Positions 8,694-17,159 of a DNA stretch of 64,000 nucleotides are shown in pieces (positions within the stretch are counted from its first letter, which is position 1; the number at the start of each line of letters is the position of its first letter). A program made the translations under genes and the position numbers. This DNA comes from JACVRW01 sp963716215 (GTDB lineage: Bacteria > Actinomycetota > Thermoleophilia > Solirubrobacterales > Thermoleophilaceae): the NCBI GenBank assembly GCA_963716215.1, contig OY970298.1:1-64000 (forward strand). The letters are read 5' to 3'. A model generated the notes under the pieces. The model was not told the origin of the DNA. It did no database searches and saw only the letters and a list, made by a program, of their open reading frames with translations.

Positions 8694-9551
8694 ATGCCGA
8701 AGAGACCAACAACGGCATTCGTGCTCTCAGGCGGGGCCAGCCTTGGCGCCGTGCAAGCCGGCATGCTCAGAGCCCTCTACGAGCGCGAGATCGCCCCGGA
8801 CCTGATCCTGGGAGCGTCAGTCGGCGCCCTCAACGGCGCTTACATCGCCTCTCGCCCAGCCACGACACAGACGGCCAAGGCGCTCGGCCAGATCTGGCGG
8901 CAGGTTGGGCGCCAGCAAGTCTTTCCACTAAGCGCCCTGACCGGTTTCGTCGGCTTCTTCGGCCTCCGCGATCACCTGATCTCCGACCACGGCCTGCGCC
9001 GGTTGGTCGAGGCCCACACGGAGTTCGCTCGGCTGGAAGAGGCCCCGATCCCCTTTTCGGTCATCGCCACCGATCTGCTCTCCGGGCGCGAGCTTCGCCT
9101 CACCGAGGGCGACGCGATCGAGGCGGTCCTCGCCAGCGCGGCCATTCCCGGCATCTTTTCGCCGGTCGAATGGGACGGACGCAAGCTGATCGATGGCGGG
9201 GTCTCCAACAACACGCCGATCGCCGACGCGATCGAGCTCGGCGCGGAGCGAATCTACGTTCTTCCCACCGGTAATGCCTGCGATCTCCCCAACGCTCCAC
9301 GAGGCGCCCTGGGGATGCTCGTGCACGCGATGAGCCTGCTGATCATGAGACGGCTCCTGGTTGAGATCGAGCTGCTGCGCGACCGCGCCGAGCTGATCGT
9401 CCTTCCGCCGCCGTGCCCGCTGAGCGTTACTCCGATCGACTTCTCCCACGCCGACCAGCTGATCCGGCGCAGCTACGAGGATGGTCGCAATTACCTCGCC
9501 GCGATCGAGGCAGGCACGGCCCAGGTGCCCGCTGTCGATGACCATGCATGA
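8694..9551 (+). CDS. Patatin-like phospholipase (RssA type)
   Basis: An intact 285-residue patatin/RssA-family serine hydrolase that would cleave acyl esters of phospholipids. It has the oxyanion loop FVLSGGASLGAVQAGML, the nucleophile motif GASVG and the catalytic aspartate in LIDGGVSNNTPI, which together form the Ser-Asp dyad. There is no signal peptide or transmembrane segment, so it is probably cytosolic or membrane-associated. The ATG at 8694 was chosen because the protein starts immediately with the family's first strand. No ribosome-binding site is obvious. It is divergent from the ferredoxin reductase across the 8643-8670 palindrome. Confidence 0.88.
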   Translation: MPKRPTTAFVLSGGASLGAVQAGMLRALYEREIAPDLILGASVGALNGAYIASRPATTQTAKALGQIWRQVGRQQVFPLSALTGFVGFFGLRDHLISDHGLRRLVEAHTEFARLEEAPIPFSVIATDLLSGRELRLTEGDAIEAVLASAAIPGIFSPVEWDGRKLIDGGVSNNTPIADAIELGAERIYVLPTGNACDLPNAPRGALGMLVHAMSLLIMRRLLVEIELLRDRAELIVLPPPCPLSVTPIDFSHADQLIRRSYEDGRNYLAAIEAGTAQVPAVDDHA

Positions 9552-9698
9552 CCATCGGCGGATCTCGGCGCGCGCCGCCTGAGGTAAGAACCCCGGATGT
9601 GGGCGCGCTAACGGGCATGTGGTCAAGAGCAAGACGGCCATCGACGCGACGAGGATCCGAAGCCGACGCGGCGCGGGGAGCTGATCACGTGGAGACAG

Positions 9699-9863
9699 AT
9701 GCAGCTCATCCGTACCGGATTCGACTCGACGTTGGCCGCGTCACTAGCCACCGAACGCGCGATCGACCTGCACGCCCTGATCGAGCTGGTCGAACGCGGG
9801 TGTCCTCCCCCTCTCGCAGCGCGGATCCTGGCGCCGCTCGATCACGAGAGAACAGCGTGCTAG
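9699..9863 (+). CDS. Small conserved actinobacterial protein (at least 54 aa)
   Basis: Reads MQLIRTGFDSTLAASLATER, then AIDLHALIELVERGCPPPLA and ARILAPLDHERTAC. This resembles a short protein I recall as common in Actinobacteria, with the core DLHALIELVERGC..LAxRILAPL. The in-frame sequence stays protein-like upstream (GELITWRQ), so the true start is probably earlier and displaced by an indel. The stop TAG 9861-9863 overlaps a possible GTG start of the sigma factor at 9857. The function is unknown. The remaining 9552-9698 sequence shows nothing else. Confidence 0.5.
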   Translation: MQLIRTGFDSTLAASLATERAIDLHALIELVERGCPPPLAARILAPLDHERTAC

Positions 9864-9925
9864 AGGCGGAGCACAGAGCCGCGGTTAGGGTCAAGGCGCC
9901 GCCCGGGCCTCGCCCAGGCATCGAG

Positions 9926-10482
9926 ATGAGCCGCTCCAGCGCAGCCTCACCCGCGGTCGGTCCAGACGCCGAGTCGCGGGCCTGGGTGTCTGCCCTCGGC
10001 GTCGAGGGGACGCCCGGTGAGGACGCCCGGCGGAAGCTGCACGACCTCCTCCTGAGAGCGGCACGGTTCGAGATCAACCGCCGCCGCGGATCCCATCCGC
10101 ACCTGCGAGGAGGCGACCTCGACGATCTCGCCCACCAAGCCGCCGCCGACGCGATGCTCGCGATCCTGGCGAAGCTCGACAGCTATCGGGGTGAGAGCCG
10201 CTTCACCACATGGGCATACAAGTTCGCTTTGCTCGAGGCGGCGGTAAAGCTTCGTCGTCGCGCCTGGCAGGGCCGCGAGATCCCGATCGAGCCAGAGCAT
10301 TGGGCAGTCCTCGCCGGACCCGATGATTCACCAGCGGCCGCCGCCGAGAGCAACGAGGTCCTCGGCTCGCTGGCCACGGCGATCGAGACCGAACTCTCTC
10401 CGCATCAACGAGACGTTCTCGTCGCGATCGCGCTCAACGGGGTGCCGATCGACGTCCTGGCCGAGCGGCTGAACACGACCCC
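9926..10482 (+). pseudogene. ECF-type RNA polymerase sigma factor, 3' end missing at a junction
   Basis: Sigma region 2 is clear: LLLRAARFEINRRRGSHPHL, GGDLDDLAHQAAADAMLAIL and GESRFTTWAYKFALLEAAV. Region 4 begins with LSPHQRDVLVAIALNGVPID and VLAERLNTT, where relatives continue with a helix like RGALYKTLHDARRKLR. Here the sequence changes abruptly after NTT near 10480 and becomes the interior of a ceramidase-like gene in another frame. Only about 20-25 residues of the recognition helix are lost, but that would disable -35 binding. ATG 9926 was chosen; GTG 9857 is an in-frame alternative overlapping the previous stop. Confidence 0.8.
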
Positions 10483-10490
10483 GGGGACCG
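10475..10490. other. Gene-to-gene junction: sigma factor tail replaced by interior of ceramidase-like gene
   Basis: To the left the plus-strand frame reads a sigma-factor C-terminus up to NTT (codon ends about 10480). To the right, another plus-strand frame starts mid-protein with GDRVAICGVDVLG, which aligns with residues about 45-60 of the paralogue at 11914. Both genes are therefore cut. The join lies in the GC-rich run CCCCGGGG. No terminal repeat, target duplication or transposase is seen, so it is either a deletion/recombination scar or an assembly chimera. Confidence 0.75.
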
Positions 10491-11892
10491 GGTCGCGATC
10501 TGCGGCGTCGACGTGCTCGGGATGGCCACCGAGCGCGTGGACCGGCTCCGCCGGCGGATCGCGGCCGCCATCTCCGCCGACCCCGCGGGCATCCTGCTCA
10601 ACTGGAGCCACACCCACTGCGCCCCACCGGCGGGCAACGAGATGCTCGAGCGCAGCGGGCTCCTGTCCACCCCGGGCAGCGACGCCGTGGCCGCCTATGC
10701 GGACCTGCTGGAGGAGCGGCTCGTTGAGCTCGTGGCGACCGCCAGCGAGCGCCTCGAACCGGCGGGGATCGCGTGGGGCATCGGCGCCGCCGACCTCTCG
10801 GTCAACCGGCGCGAGCGCGACCGCAACGGGCAGATCGTCCACGGCTGGCGAACCGAGGGCATGGTCGACCAGCAGGTCATGGCGCTACAGGCGCAGCGCC
10901 CAGATGGAAGCGCGATCGCCACCGTCACCGCCTACGGATGCCATCCGGTGGCCGTCGGCATGGACTTCCCGAGCTATTCATCGGACTATCCGGGTGCGCT
11001 GCGGGAGGCACTGCGCGAGCTCACCGGCGGCGAGGTCGTCTTCGTCCAGGGCTGCGGAGGCAACGTGCTGCCGAGAGTGTCGTTCTGCACCGACGAGAGC
11101 GAGGCCCGGGTGATCGGTCGGCGGCTGGCCGTCGAGGCCCTGCACGCACTGGCCGACCGCCCGGCCTGGCCGACCCGCTACATCCGCGAGGGCGACGCGT
11201 CGCTGATCCCGATGATCCTCTTCCGACGCGAGCCGGCACCCGCCCCGGAGGTAGTGGTCTCCGCGGTGGAGGAGCGGGTGTCGTTTCCGCTCGGACCGGC
11301 GCCGTCCGTGCCCGAGCTCGAGGCGCTGGCCGACGACCTGGAGGCTCAGGTCGACGACGCGCGGCGCCGCGACGCCGGCGCCGCGGAGGTGTACGGCCTC
11401 CTCTATCACGCCAAATGGGCGCGAGCGACCTGGACCAGCCTGCGCGCCGGGCCGGCGCCTAGCTCCGTCGAGGGCCCGATGCACGCGGTGCGCATCGGCG
11501 AAGGCGTCATCGTCACGGCGCCCGGCGAGCTCTTCACCGAGATCGGCTGGGCCATCAAGGAACGGTCCCCGGCGGTACCGACGATGGCGCTCGGCTACAC
11601 CAACGGCGCACTCGGCTACTTCCCGACCGTCGAGGCGTACGAGGAGGGTGGCTACGAGCCGGCCTACAGCAACCGCAGCTACGGCACCCCTGCCACGGTC
11701 GCGCCCGAGGCGGGACAGCTGCTCTCGCGCACCGCCGTGCGGATGGCCGAGCGGCTGTTCCCCGAGCGGGCGCGGTTCTCGGGGCAGGACTGGGCCCCGA
11801 GCGGCGCACTGCCGGTGCTCGACCGACCCGTCCCCGAGCGCCCGCCGGGCGACGAGTACGAAGCCCCGCGGACCGCCCCGGCTCCCGGCTAG
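10483..11892 (+). pseudogene. Neutral/alkaline ceramidase-fold protein, N-terminus missing (paralogue 1)
   Basis: About 470 residues of a PF04734-like protein lacking roughly 45-60 N-terminal residues at the junction. Zinc-site motifs are kept: NWSHTHCAPP (the family THTHxxP) and AYGCHPVAVGMD (the VHP motif). By hand alignment the catalytic-serine motif, normally GDxSPN, reads CGGNVLPR, with Leu at the Ser position. The C-terminal half has VIVTAPGELFTEIGWAIK and TMALGYTNGALGYFPTVEAY, typical of the family. It is a tandem paralogue of the next gene. An amidase or lactonase role for a small substrate is more likely than ceramide hydrolysis, in view of the hydantoinase and sugar-type importer nearby. 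Confidence 0.75.
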
Positions 11893-11913
11893 CTCACGAC
11901 AGGAGGTATTCGC

Positions 11914-13437
11914 ATCTTTCGCGCAGGCGCAGCATCCCTCTCCATCGACCCGCCTCTCGGACTGCCCATGGTCGGCGTGGTGCGGCGCGACTGGACTGCT
12001 CGTGGACGGATCGGGCGGCTCGAAGCGAGCGCGCTCGCGCTCGAGGCGGACGGCGAGACCGTGGTGCTCTGCGGCGTCGACACGCTCGCGATCCAGTCGC
12101 CCGAGATCGACGAGCTGAGGCGGCGCATCGCGGACGCGACCGGCGCGGCGCTGCCCGGCATCCTCGTCAACTTCGGCCACACCCACCATGCGCCGCCCGG
12201 CGGTCGCACGGTCCACGGCAGCTTCGGCGAGCCGGACCCGGAGCCCGACGCGGCCACGCTGGCGTACATCGAGCTCCTCCACACGCGGGTCGTGGACGTC
12301 TGCCGCCTGGCCTTCGAGCGGCTCGAGCCCGCCTGGGTGCGCTGGGGCCTCGGCTCCTCCGACCACAGCATCAACCGTCGCGAGCGGGACCCGGACGGGA
12401 TGGTCCGGCGACTCGGATGGCACGAGCAGGGCATGCTCGACCAGTCGGTTCCCGTGCTCCAGGCCGTGCGCCGCGACGAGACGGCCATCGCAACGCTGGT
12501 CGCGTACGGCTGTCACACGGTGACCACGAGCGTGGATGCGCCCGGCTACTCGCCCGACTATCCGGGCGCGCTGCGCGACGCCGTCAGGCGCTGGACGGGC
12601 GGGGAGTGCGTCTTCTTCATCGGAGCGGCCGGCAACGTCATGCCGCGGGTGTCGTTCGACGAGGCGAACGAGGAGATGCGCCGGATGGGCGAGGGGATCG
12701 CCCTCGAGGCCCTTCACGCGCTCGATCCGCGCCCGGCCTGGCCGAGCGAGCTGAGGTGCGCCTCCGGCTTCAAGAGCGGCAGCGCCGTCGCCGCCTACCG
12801 CTGGCGCGCCCTGGCGCATCCCGACCCGGTGCTCGCCAGCACCGAGCGCGAGGTGAGCTTCCCGCTCCAGCCGCTGCCATCGCTCGAGGAGATCGTCGAG
12901 CTGCGCGAGCGCTCCGAGGCGGAGATCGCCGCACTGGTGTCGCGCGGGGCCCCCGAGTCGGAGATCCGGCCGCTGCGCTTCCACGGGGCGAACTGGGCGC
13001 GCCGTATCGAGGCCGAGCTCGCGGGCGGCAACCCCCGCACGGAGGTGGGCGGACCGGTGGGTGCGGTGCGGATCGGCGACGGCGTGATAGCGACCGGCCC
13101 GGGCGAGACCTTCACCGAGATCGGCCTCGCCGTAAAAGAGCGCTCACCGGCCGCGGTCACTCTCTACTGCGGCTACACGAACGGGTGCATCTCGTACTTC
13201 CCGATCGCCAGCGAGTATCCACTCGGCGGGTACGAGCCGACCTACGGCAACAAGACGTACGGGCTGCCGGTGCAGGTCGACCCGAGCTGCGACCGCCTGC
13301 TCGTGGAGCACGCCGTGTCGGCGATCAGGCAGCTGTTCCCCGAAGGCCCAGAACTCCCCGATGGCGACTGGCGAGCTACGGGGAAGCTCCCCGATCCCCC
13401 GGCCCGGGCCCCGATCGAGCGCCCCGCCGAGGCCTAG
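11914..13437 (+). CDS. Neutral/alkaline ceramidase-fold protein (paralogue 2), apparent ATC start
   Basis: About 507 residues, PF04734-like. Family-like N-terminus FRAGAASLSIDPPLGLPMVG starts right behind AGGAGGT (11901-11907), with ATC at 11914 seven bases downstream; no ATG/GTG/TTG is in frame before ATG 11968, which would remove the conserved DPPLGLP. Metal motifs NFGHTHHAPP and AYGCHTVTT are present. The nucleophile region reads AAGNVMPRVSF, so Ser is again absent. The C-terminus has GPGETFTEIGLAVKE and YTNGCISYFP. The stop shares CTAG with the convergent hydantoinase B gene. It is probably a repurposed metallohydrolase acting with HydAB. Confidence 0.78.
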   Translation: MFRAGAASLSIDPPLGLPMVGVVRRDWTARGRIGRLEASALALEADGETVVLCGVDTLAIQSPEIDELRRRIADATGAALPGILVNFGHTHHAPPGGRTVHGSFGEPDPEPDAATLAYIELLHTRVVDVCRLAFERLEPAWVRWGLGSSDHSINRRERDPDGMVRRLGWHEQGMLDQSVPVLQAVRRDETAIATLVAYGCHTVTTSVDAPGYSPDYPGALRDAVRRWTGGECVFFIGAAGNVMPRVSFDEANEEMRRMGEGIALEALHALDPRPAWPSELRCASGFKSGSAVAAYRWRALAHPDPVLASTEREVSFPLQPLPSLEEIVELRERSEAEIAALVSRGAPESEIRPLRFHGANWARRIEAELAGGNPRTEVGGPVGAVRIGDGVIATGPGETFTEIGLAVKERSPAAVTLYCGYTNGCISYFPIASEYPLGGYEPTYGNKTYGLPVQVDPSCDRLLVEHAVSAIRQLFPEGPELPDGDWRATGKLPDPPARAPIERPAEA

Positions 13438-15089
13438 AAGGCGTGCGGGTAGTCCGCCCGCGCCGCGCTCTCCGTGACGTACCCGTCGCGGATGTCTGCT
13501 TCGATCAGCCCGCGGTCTCGCTCCTCGGACGGCCCGAAGCCACCGCCGCCGGCAATCGAGAACTGAACGACGGAGCCGGGAGGAACGTCGAAGGCCGTGG
13601 TCTTGCCGAGCGTCTCGGTGGTGCCGTCCGGACGCTCCACGTGTAGGCCGTTGGGCCGCCCGGGGCGTCCACCGTACAGACCCCAGGGCGGGGTCTTCCT
13701 CCGCTCGATCGGGCTGGTGAACGCCGCCGCCTCGAGCATCTGGTAGCGGACGTCGATCCCGGAACCGCCGCGGTGTCGGCCGGCCCCGCCGGTGTCCGGC
13801 GCGAGCTCGAAGCGCTCGGTCACCAGCGGATAGCGCAACTCGAGCGTCTCGACGGGCGTGTTGCGCATCCCCGAGAAGGAGATGTGCATCAGCGGAGCGC
13901 CGCCGTCGCCGTCGGAGGATGCCCCCTGACCCGTGACGTGATCCGTGCCGCCCGCCCAGAAGTCGCTGTCCGTGTCCGTCCCCCACCAGACGAAGCCGCA
14001 GAAGTCGCCGCCGCTGCCGGCCCGCGTCGCGTCCGGCCGCGTGTCGCTGAGCGCGAGGTGGATCACGTCGATGGCCTGGGCCGCCGGCCAGCCGTACAGG
14101 TAGATCGGGGCGGGCGGCAGTGGATGGAACATCGTGCGCTCGCGCGTCCGCACGGCGATCGGCCTGAAGGACCCCTCGTTGACCGAGTCGCCGGTTCCCG
14201 CCAGGGCGATGATCGCCAGCCGCGCCGCGGACACGGTGGTAGGGAGTGGGCAGTTGATCGGCCCGGCCTGCTCCGGCGGGGAGCTCTCGAAGTCGATCGT
14301 CACGTCGTCGTCGCCGACCTCGACCGTGATCTCGAAGGGAACCATCGCATCCGAGATGCCGTCGCTGTCGAGTGCGCCGGATCCCGTGTAGCGCCCCTCT
14401 GGGATCCCTCGCAGGAAGCGCCGCATGGTGTCCTCACCGTGGTCCAGGACGTGATCGACAGCGTCCCGGAAGTCGGCCAGGCCGTAGCGCTCGATCAGGC
14501 GCAGCGTCGCTCGGATCCCGGCCTCGGCGCCGATGATCTGGGCGTTCAGGTCCCCCGTGAGGGCGTCGGGAAGCCGGGAATTGGCCAGCAGGATCCGGTA
14601 GATGTCCTCCTGGCGCACGCCCCCGCGGTAGAGCTTCACTCCCGGGAAGATCGTCCCCTCCTGGAAGTTGTCCGTGGTGTCCGTGCAGAACGGCTCCTTC
14701 GCGCCCAGGTCCATGTGGTGCGCCTTGACCGCGGCGTAGCCGACCAGCTCGTCCTCGAGGAAGAACGGGACGACGATGGCGGCGTCCTGGGGGTGAGAGC
14801 CGATGTCGTAGGCGTAGCTGGAGAAGATGACGTCGCCCGGCTCGAGCGCCTCGGGCCCGCCGCCGGCCTCCACGCAGGCGTCGATGCAGAAGTTCATGGT
14901 CCCCAGGAACAGCGGCGTGGCCTGGGCCTGGGCCAGCAGCCGGACCTCGCGGTCGTAGAGCGCGCAGCAGAAATCGAGCATGTCGTAGACGATCGGCGAG
15001 AAGGCGGTGCGACGTAGGGCGATCTTCATCTGCTCGGCAGCGGACGTGAGCCCCTGTCTCACGATCTCGGTGAGGATCGGGTCAGCCAC
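13434..15089 (-). CDS. Hydantoinase B / oxoprolinase beta-type subunit
   Basis: A 551-residue HyuB-family protein (PF02538). It begins MADPILTEIVRQGLTSAAEQ, then LRRTAFSPIVYDMLDFCCAL, then DVIFSSYAYDIGSHPQDAAI and AVKAHHMDLGA, all standard for the B subunit of ATP-dependent hydantoinase, 5-oxoprolinase or acetone-carboxylase relatives. Glycine-rich RHRGGSGIDVRYQML and GGGGFGPSEERD mark the C-terminus. It overlaps hydantoinase A by 8 nt, indicating a heterodimer made from one mRNA. It is the last gene of the importer operon that starts at 20167. The substrate is presumably a cyclic amide or lactam imported by the neighbouring ABC system. Confidence 0.88.
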   Translation of the reverse strand: MADPILTEIVRQGLTSAAEQMKIALRRTAFSPIVYDMLDFCCALYDREVRLLAQAQATPLFLGTMNFCIDACVEAGGGPEALEPGDVIFSSYAYDIGSHPQDAAIVVPFFLEDELVGYAAVKAHHMDLGAKEPFCTDTTDNFQEGTIFPGVKLYRGGVRQEDIYRILLANSRLPDALTGDLNAQIIGAEAGIRATLRLIERYGLADFRDAVDHVLDHGEDTMRRFLRGIPEGRYTGSGALDSDGISDAMVPFEITVEVGDDDVTIDFESSPPEQAGPINCPLPTTVSAARLAIIALAGTGDSVNEGSFRPIAVRTRERTMFHPLPPAPIYLYGWPAAQAIDVIHLALSDTRPDATRAGSGGDFCGFVWWGTDTDSDFWAGGTDHVTGQGASSDGDGGAPLMHISFSGMRNTPVETLELRYPLVTERFELAPDTGGAGRHRGGSGIDVRYQMLEAAAFTSPIERRKTPPWGLYGGRPGRPNGLHVERPDGTTETLGKTTAFDVPPGSVVQFSIAGGGGFGPSEERDRGLIEADIRDGYVTESAARADYPHAF

Positions 15090-17154
15090 GCGCGCCCACG
15101 CTCGCCATGCTCTCCGCCGTCAGCTCGGCCGGGCTCCGCTCGATCACGAGCGCGCCGGACTCGTCGAGTGCGACCCAGTAGCCCGCGTCGACGTAGACGG
15201 TCGTCGTGCCCTCGACGACGATCGCGGGTCCGTGGAGAACCTCTCCGGTGGCCAGTGACGCACGTTGGAGGACCTCGAACGTGGCCCACTCCCCGAGCAC
15301 GAACGAGTACGCGCTGAGCGACCGCGACGGTGCCGGTGTGGACTCTCCGCCCACCCCTTGGGACGACACCTCCGCTGCGAGCGGGCTCCTGAGCGAGGCG
15401 CGCACGGCGACGATCTCCACGCTCAGATCCATGCTGTGCCCGAAGGTTCGCTCGAATTCGGCCGCGAACGCGGCCGCGAGCGCCTCGGTATCCGCGGGAA
15501 GGCGGCCGTCGACGAGCGGCACCGCGACGGTCAGGGTGTAGTCCTGGCCCGCGTAGCGCATGTCCAGGGCCGCCTCCTGCTTCGACGAGGAGGTCGGCGA
15601 CGGCCGCTGCGCGAGCTGGTCGAACAGCTCGCCCAGCACCCGATTGGTCGCCTCGATTCCGGCCGCGTCCAGGTTGGCGACCGAGGTGCGGGCCGCGGAC
15701 TGGAGGATGTCCTGCTGGAGCAGTCCCCACGCCGAGAAGTTCCCGGCATGCGCCGGGACGACGATCTTCGCGATCTCCAGCTCGCTTGCCAGCAGCGTCG
15801 CGAACAGCGGGCCGGCGCCACCGAAGGCGATCAGGGCGGCGTCGCGCGGGTCCTGCCCCTGCTCCCCCAGCACCTCCCGGATCGCGTCGGCCATCCGCGC
15901 GTTGGCGATGCTCAGGACTCCGCGCGCCACGGCGTCGACCTCCATCCCGAGGGCCGCTCCGAGCGGCTCCAGCGCGGCGAGGGCGCGGTCGCGGTCCAGG
16001 CGGACGTCGTCCGCGAGGTCGCCGAACGCCAGCATGCCGAGCACGAGGGCGGCGTCGGTCACCGTCGGTTGCTCGCCGCCGCGCCCGTAGGAGGCGGGTC
16101 CGGGATCGGCGCCGGCGCTGGCCGGGCCGACCCGCAACAGGCCGCTGGGGTCGACCCAACCGATCGACCCGCCGCCGGCACCCACCGACCTCACGTCGAT
16201 CCACGGGGCCTGGATCACCAGGTCCGCCACGTGCCCCTCGAAGGCGACGCGCGGGCGACCGTTCTCGATGAAGCAGGTGTCGAAGCTGGTGCCGCCGACA
16301 TCCGCCGTTATCGCAGCCGGAAGGCCGAGCCGCGAGCACAGTGCCGCCGCGCCCACCGCGCCGCCAGCGGGACCCGAGCTGATCGTCTCGAAGGGCCGCG
16401 CGCCGGCCTCGGCGAAGCTCATCGCGCCGCCGCCCGAGGTCGTCACGAAGAGCCTGTCGCCGAGCCCGAGGCCGCGGAGGCGCTCGGCCAACCCCCCGAG
16501 GTACCGGGTCATGAGCGGGCGAATGTAGGCGTCGATCACGGTCGTCGACGCCCGCTCGTACTCCCGGTACTCGCCCGACACCACGTGGGAGAGCGAGATC
16601 TCCCCCTCGAAGCCGTGCTCCCGCAGCAGGTCGCCGATCTCCAGCTCGTGGGCGGGGTTGGCGTAGGAGTTGATGCACACCACCGCGACGGAGCCGATCT
16701 TCTCGGCAGCGAGCACGTCGACCGCGCGGCGGACGTCCTCGCCGTCGACCGGCGTCAGGAGCTCGCCGTCAGCGCGGGTGCGTTCGCCGATCGGCAACCG
16801 CAGGCGTCGCGGCACGAGCGGGTCGGCCGGTCGCCAGAGCAGGTCGTACATGTGCTCGCGCTCGCCCCGACGCAGCTCGAGCACGTCGCGAAACCCGGAG
16901 GTCGTGAGCAGGCCTACGGGCGCCCCCTTGCGTTCGAGCAGCGCGTTGAGCCCCACGGTCGTGCCGTGCACGAAGAGTGCGTCGCGATCGAGGCTGCCGG
17001 GCTCGGCGGCGCCGTCGATGACCGCCGCGACGCCGTCCGCGATCGCCGCGGGCTGAGTCAGGGTCTTGCCCACGCGGACCGAGCCGGAGCTCTCGTCGAA
17101 CAGGATCAGGTCGGTGAACGTGCCCCCCACGTCGACGCCGAGCCTCACCGCCAT
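15082..17154 (-). CDS. Hydantoinase A / oxoprolinase alpha-type subunit (ATP-dependent)
   Basis: A 690-residue HyuA-family protein. The N-terminal hydantoinase/oxoprolinase domain starts LGVDVGGTFTDLILFDESSG, an ASKHA-like phosphate loop; FVHGTTVGLNALLERKGA follows. The central PF01968 domain includes ITADVGGTSFDTCFIENG and SVGAGGGSIGWVDPSGLLRV. The C-terminal part has ALIAFGGAGPLFATLLASEL. It would activate a carbonyl with ATP while subunit B completes hydrolysis. The start was set at ATG 17154, five bases after the ABC ATPase stop, because longer upstream reading overlaps that gene. It belongs to the five-gene operon SBP, permease, ATPase, hydA, hydB. Confidence 0.9.
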   Translation of the reverse strand: MAVRLGVDVGGTFTDLILFDESSGSVRVGKTLTQPAAIADGVAAVIDGAAEPGSLDRDALFVHGTTVGLNALLERKGAPVGLLTTSGFRDVLELRRGEREHMYDLLWRPADPLVPRRLRLPIGERTRADGELLTPVDGEDVRRAVDVLAAEKIGSVAVVCINSYANPAHELEIGDLLREHGFEGEISLSHVVSGEYREYERASTTVIDAYIRPLMTRYLGGLAERLRGLGLGDRLFVTTSGGGAMSFAEAGARPFETISSGPAGGAVGAAALCSRLGLPAAITADVGGTSFDTCFIENGRPRVAFEGHVADLVIQAPWIDVRSVGAGGGSIGWVDPSGLLRVGPASAGADPGPASYGRGGEQPTVTDAALVLGMLAFGDLADDVRLDRDRALAALEPLGAALGMEVDAVARGVLSIANARMADAIREVLGEQGQDPRDAALIAFGGAGPLFATLLASELEIAKIVVPAHAGNFSAWGLLQQDILQSAARTSVANLDAAGIEATNRVLGELFDQLAQRPSPTSSSKQEAALDMRYAGQDYTLTVAVPLVDGRLPADTEALAAAFAAEFERTFGHSMDLSVEIVAVRASLRSPLAAEVSSQGVGGESTPAPSRSLSAYSFVLGEWATFEVLQRASLATGEVLHGPAIVVEGTTTVYVDAGYWVALDESGALVIERSPAELTAESMASVGARG

Positions 17155-17159
17155 GGAAG

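Noticed and set aside
10400..10560. Mobile element insertion at the sigma/ceramidase junction
   Set aside because: No inverted repeats, target duplication, integrase or transposase was found on either side.
9548..11113. A 521-codon open frame spanning the sigma factor and the ceramidase-like gene
   Set aside because: After about 10480 it reads the ceramidase gene in the wrong frame, giving low-complexity Arg/Ser/Pro sequence. It is a by-product of the junction, not a fusion protein.
10978..12984. A 668-codon minus-strand frame opposite the ceramidase-like genes
   Set aside because: It mirrors the codon pattern of the plus-strand genes, has no recognisable motif and is Arg/Gly/Ala/His-rich, as antisense frames in high-GC DNA usually are.
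10483..13437. Sphingolipid degradation by genuine ceramidases
   Set aside because: Both copies lack the nucleophilic Ser by my alignment, and the surrounding genes are sugar and cyclic-amide functions.
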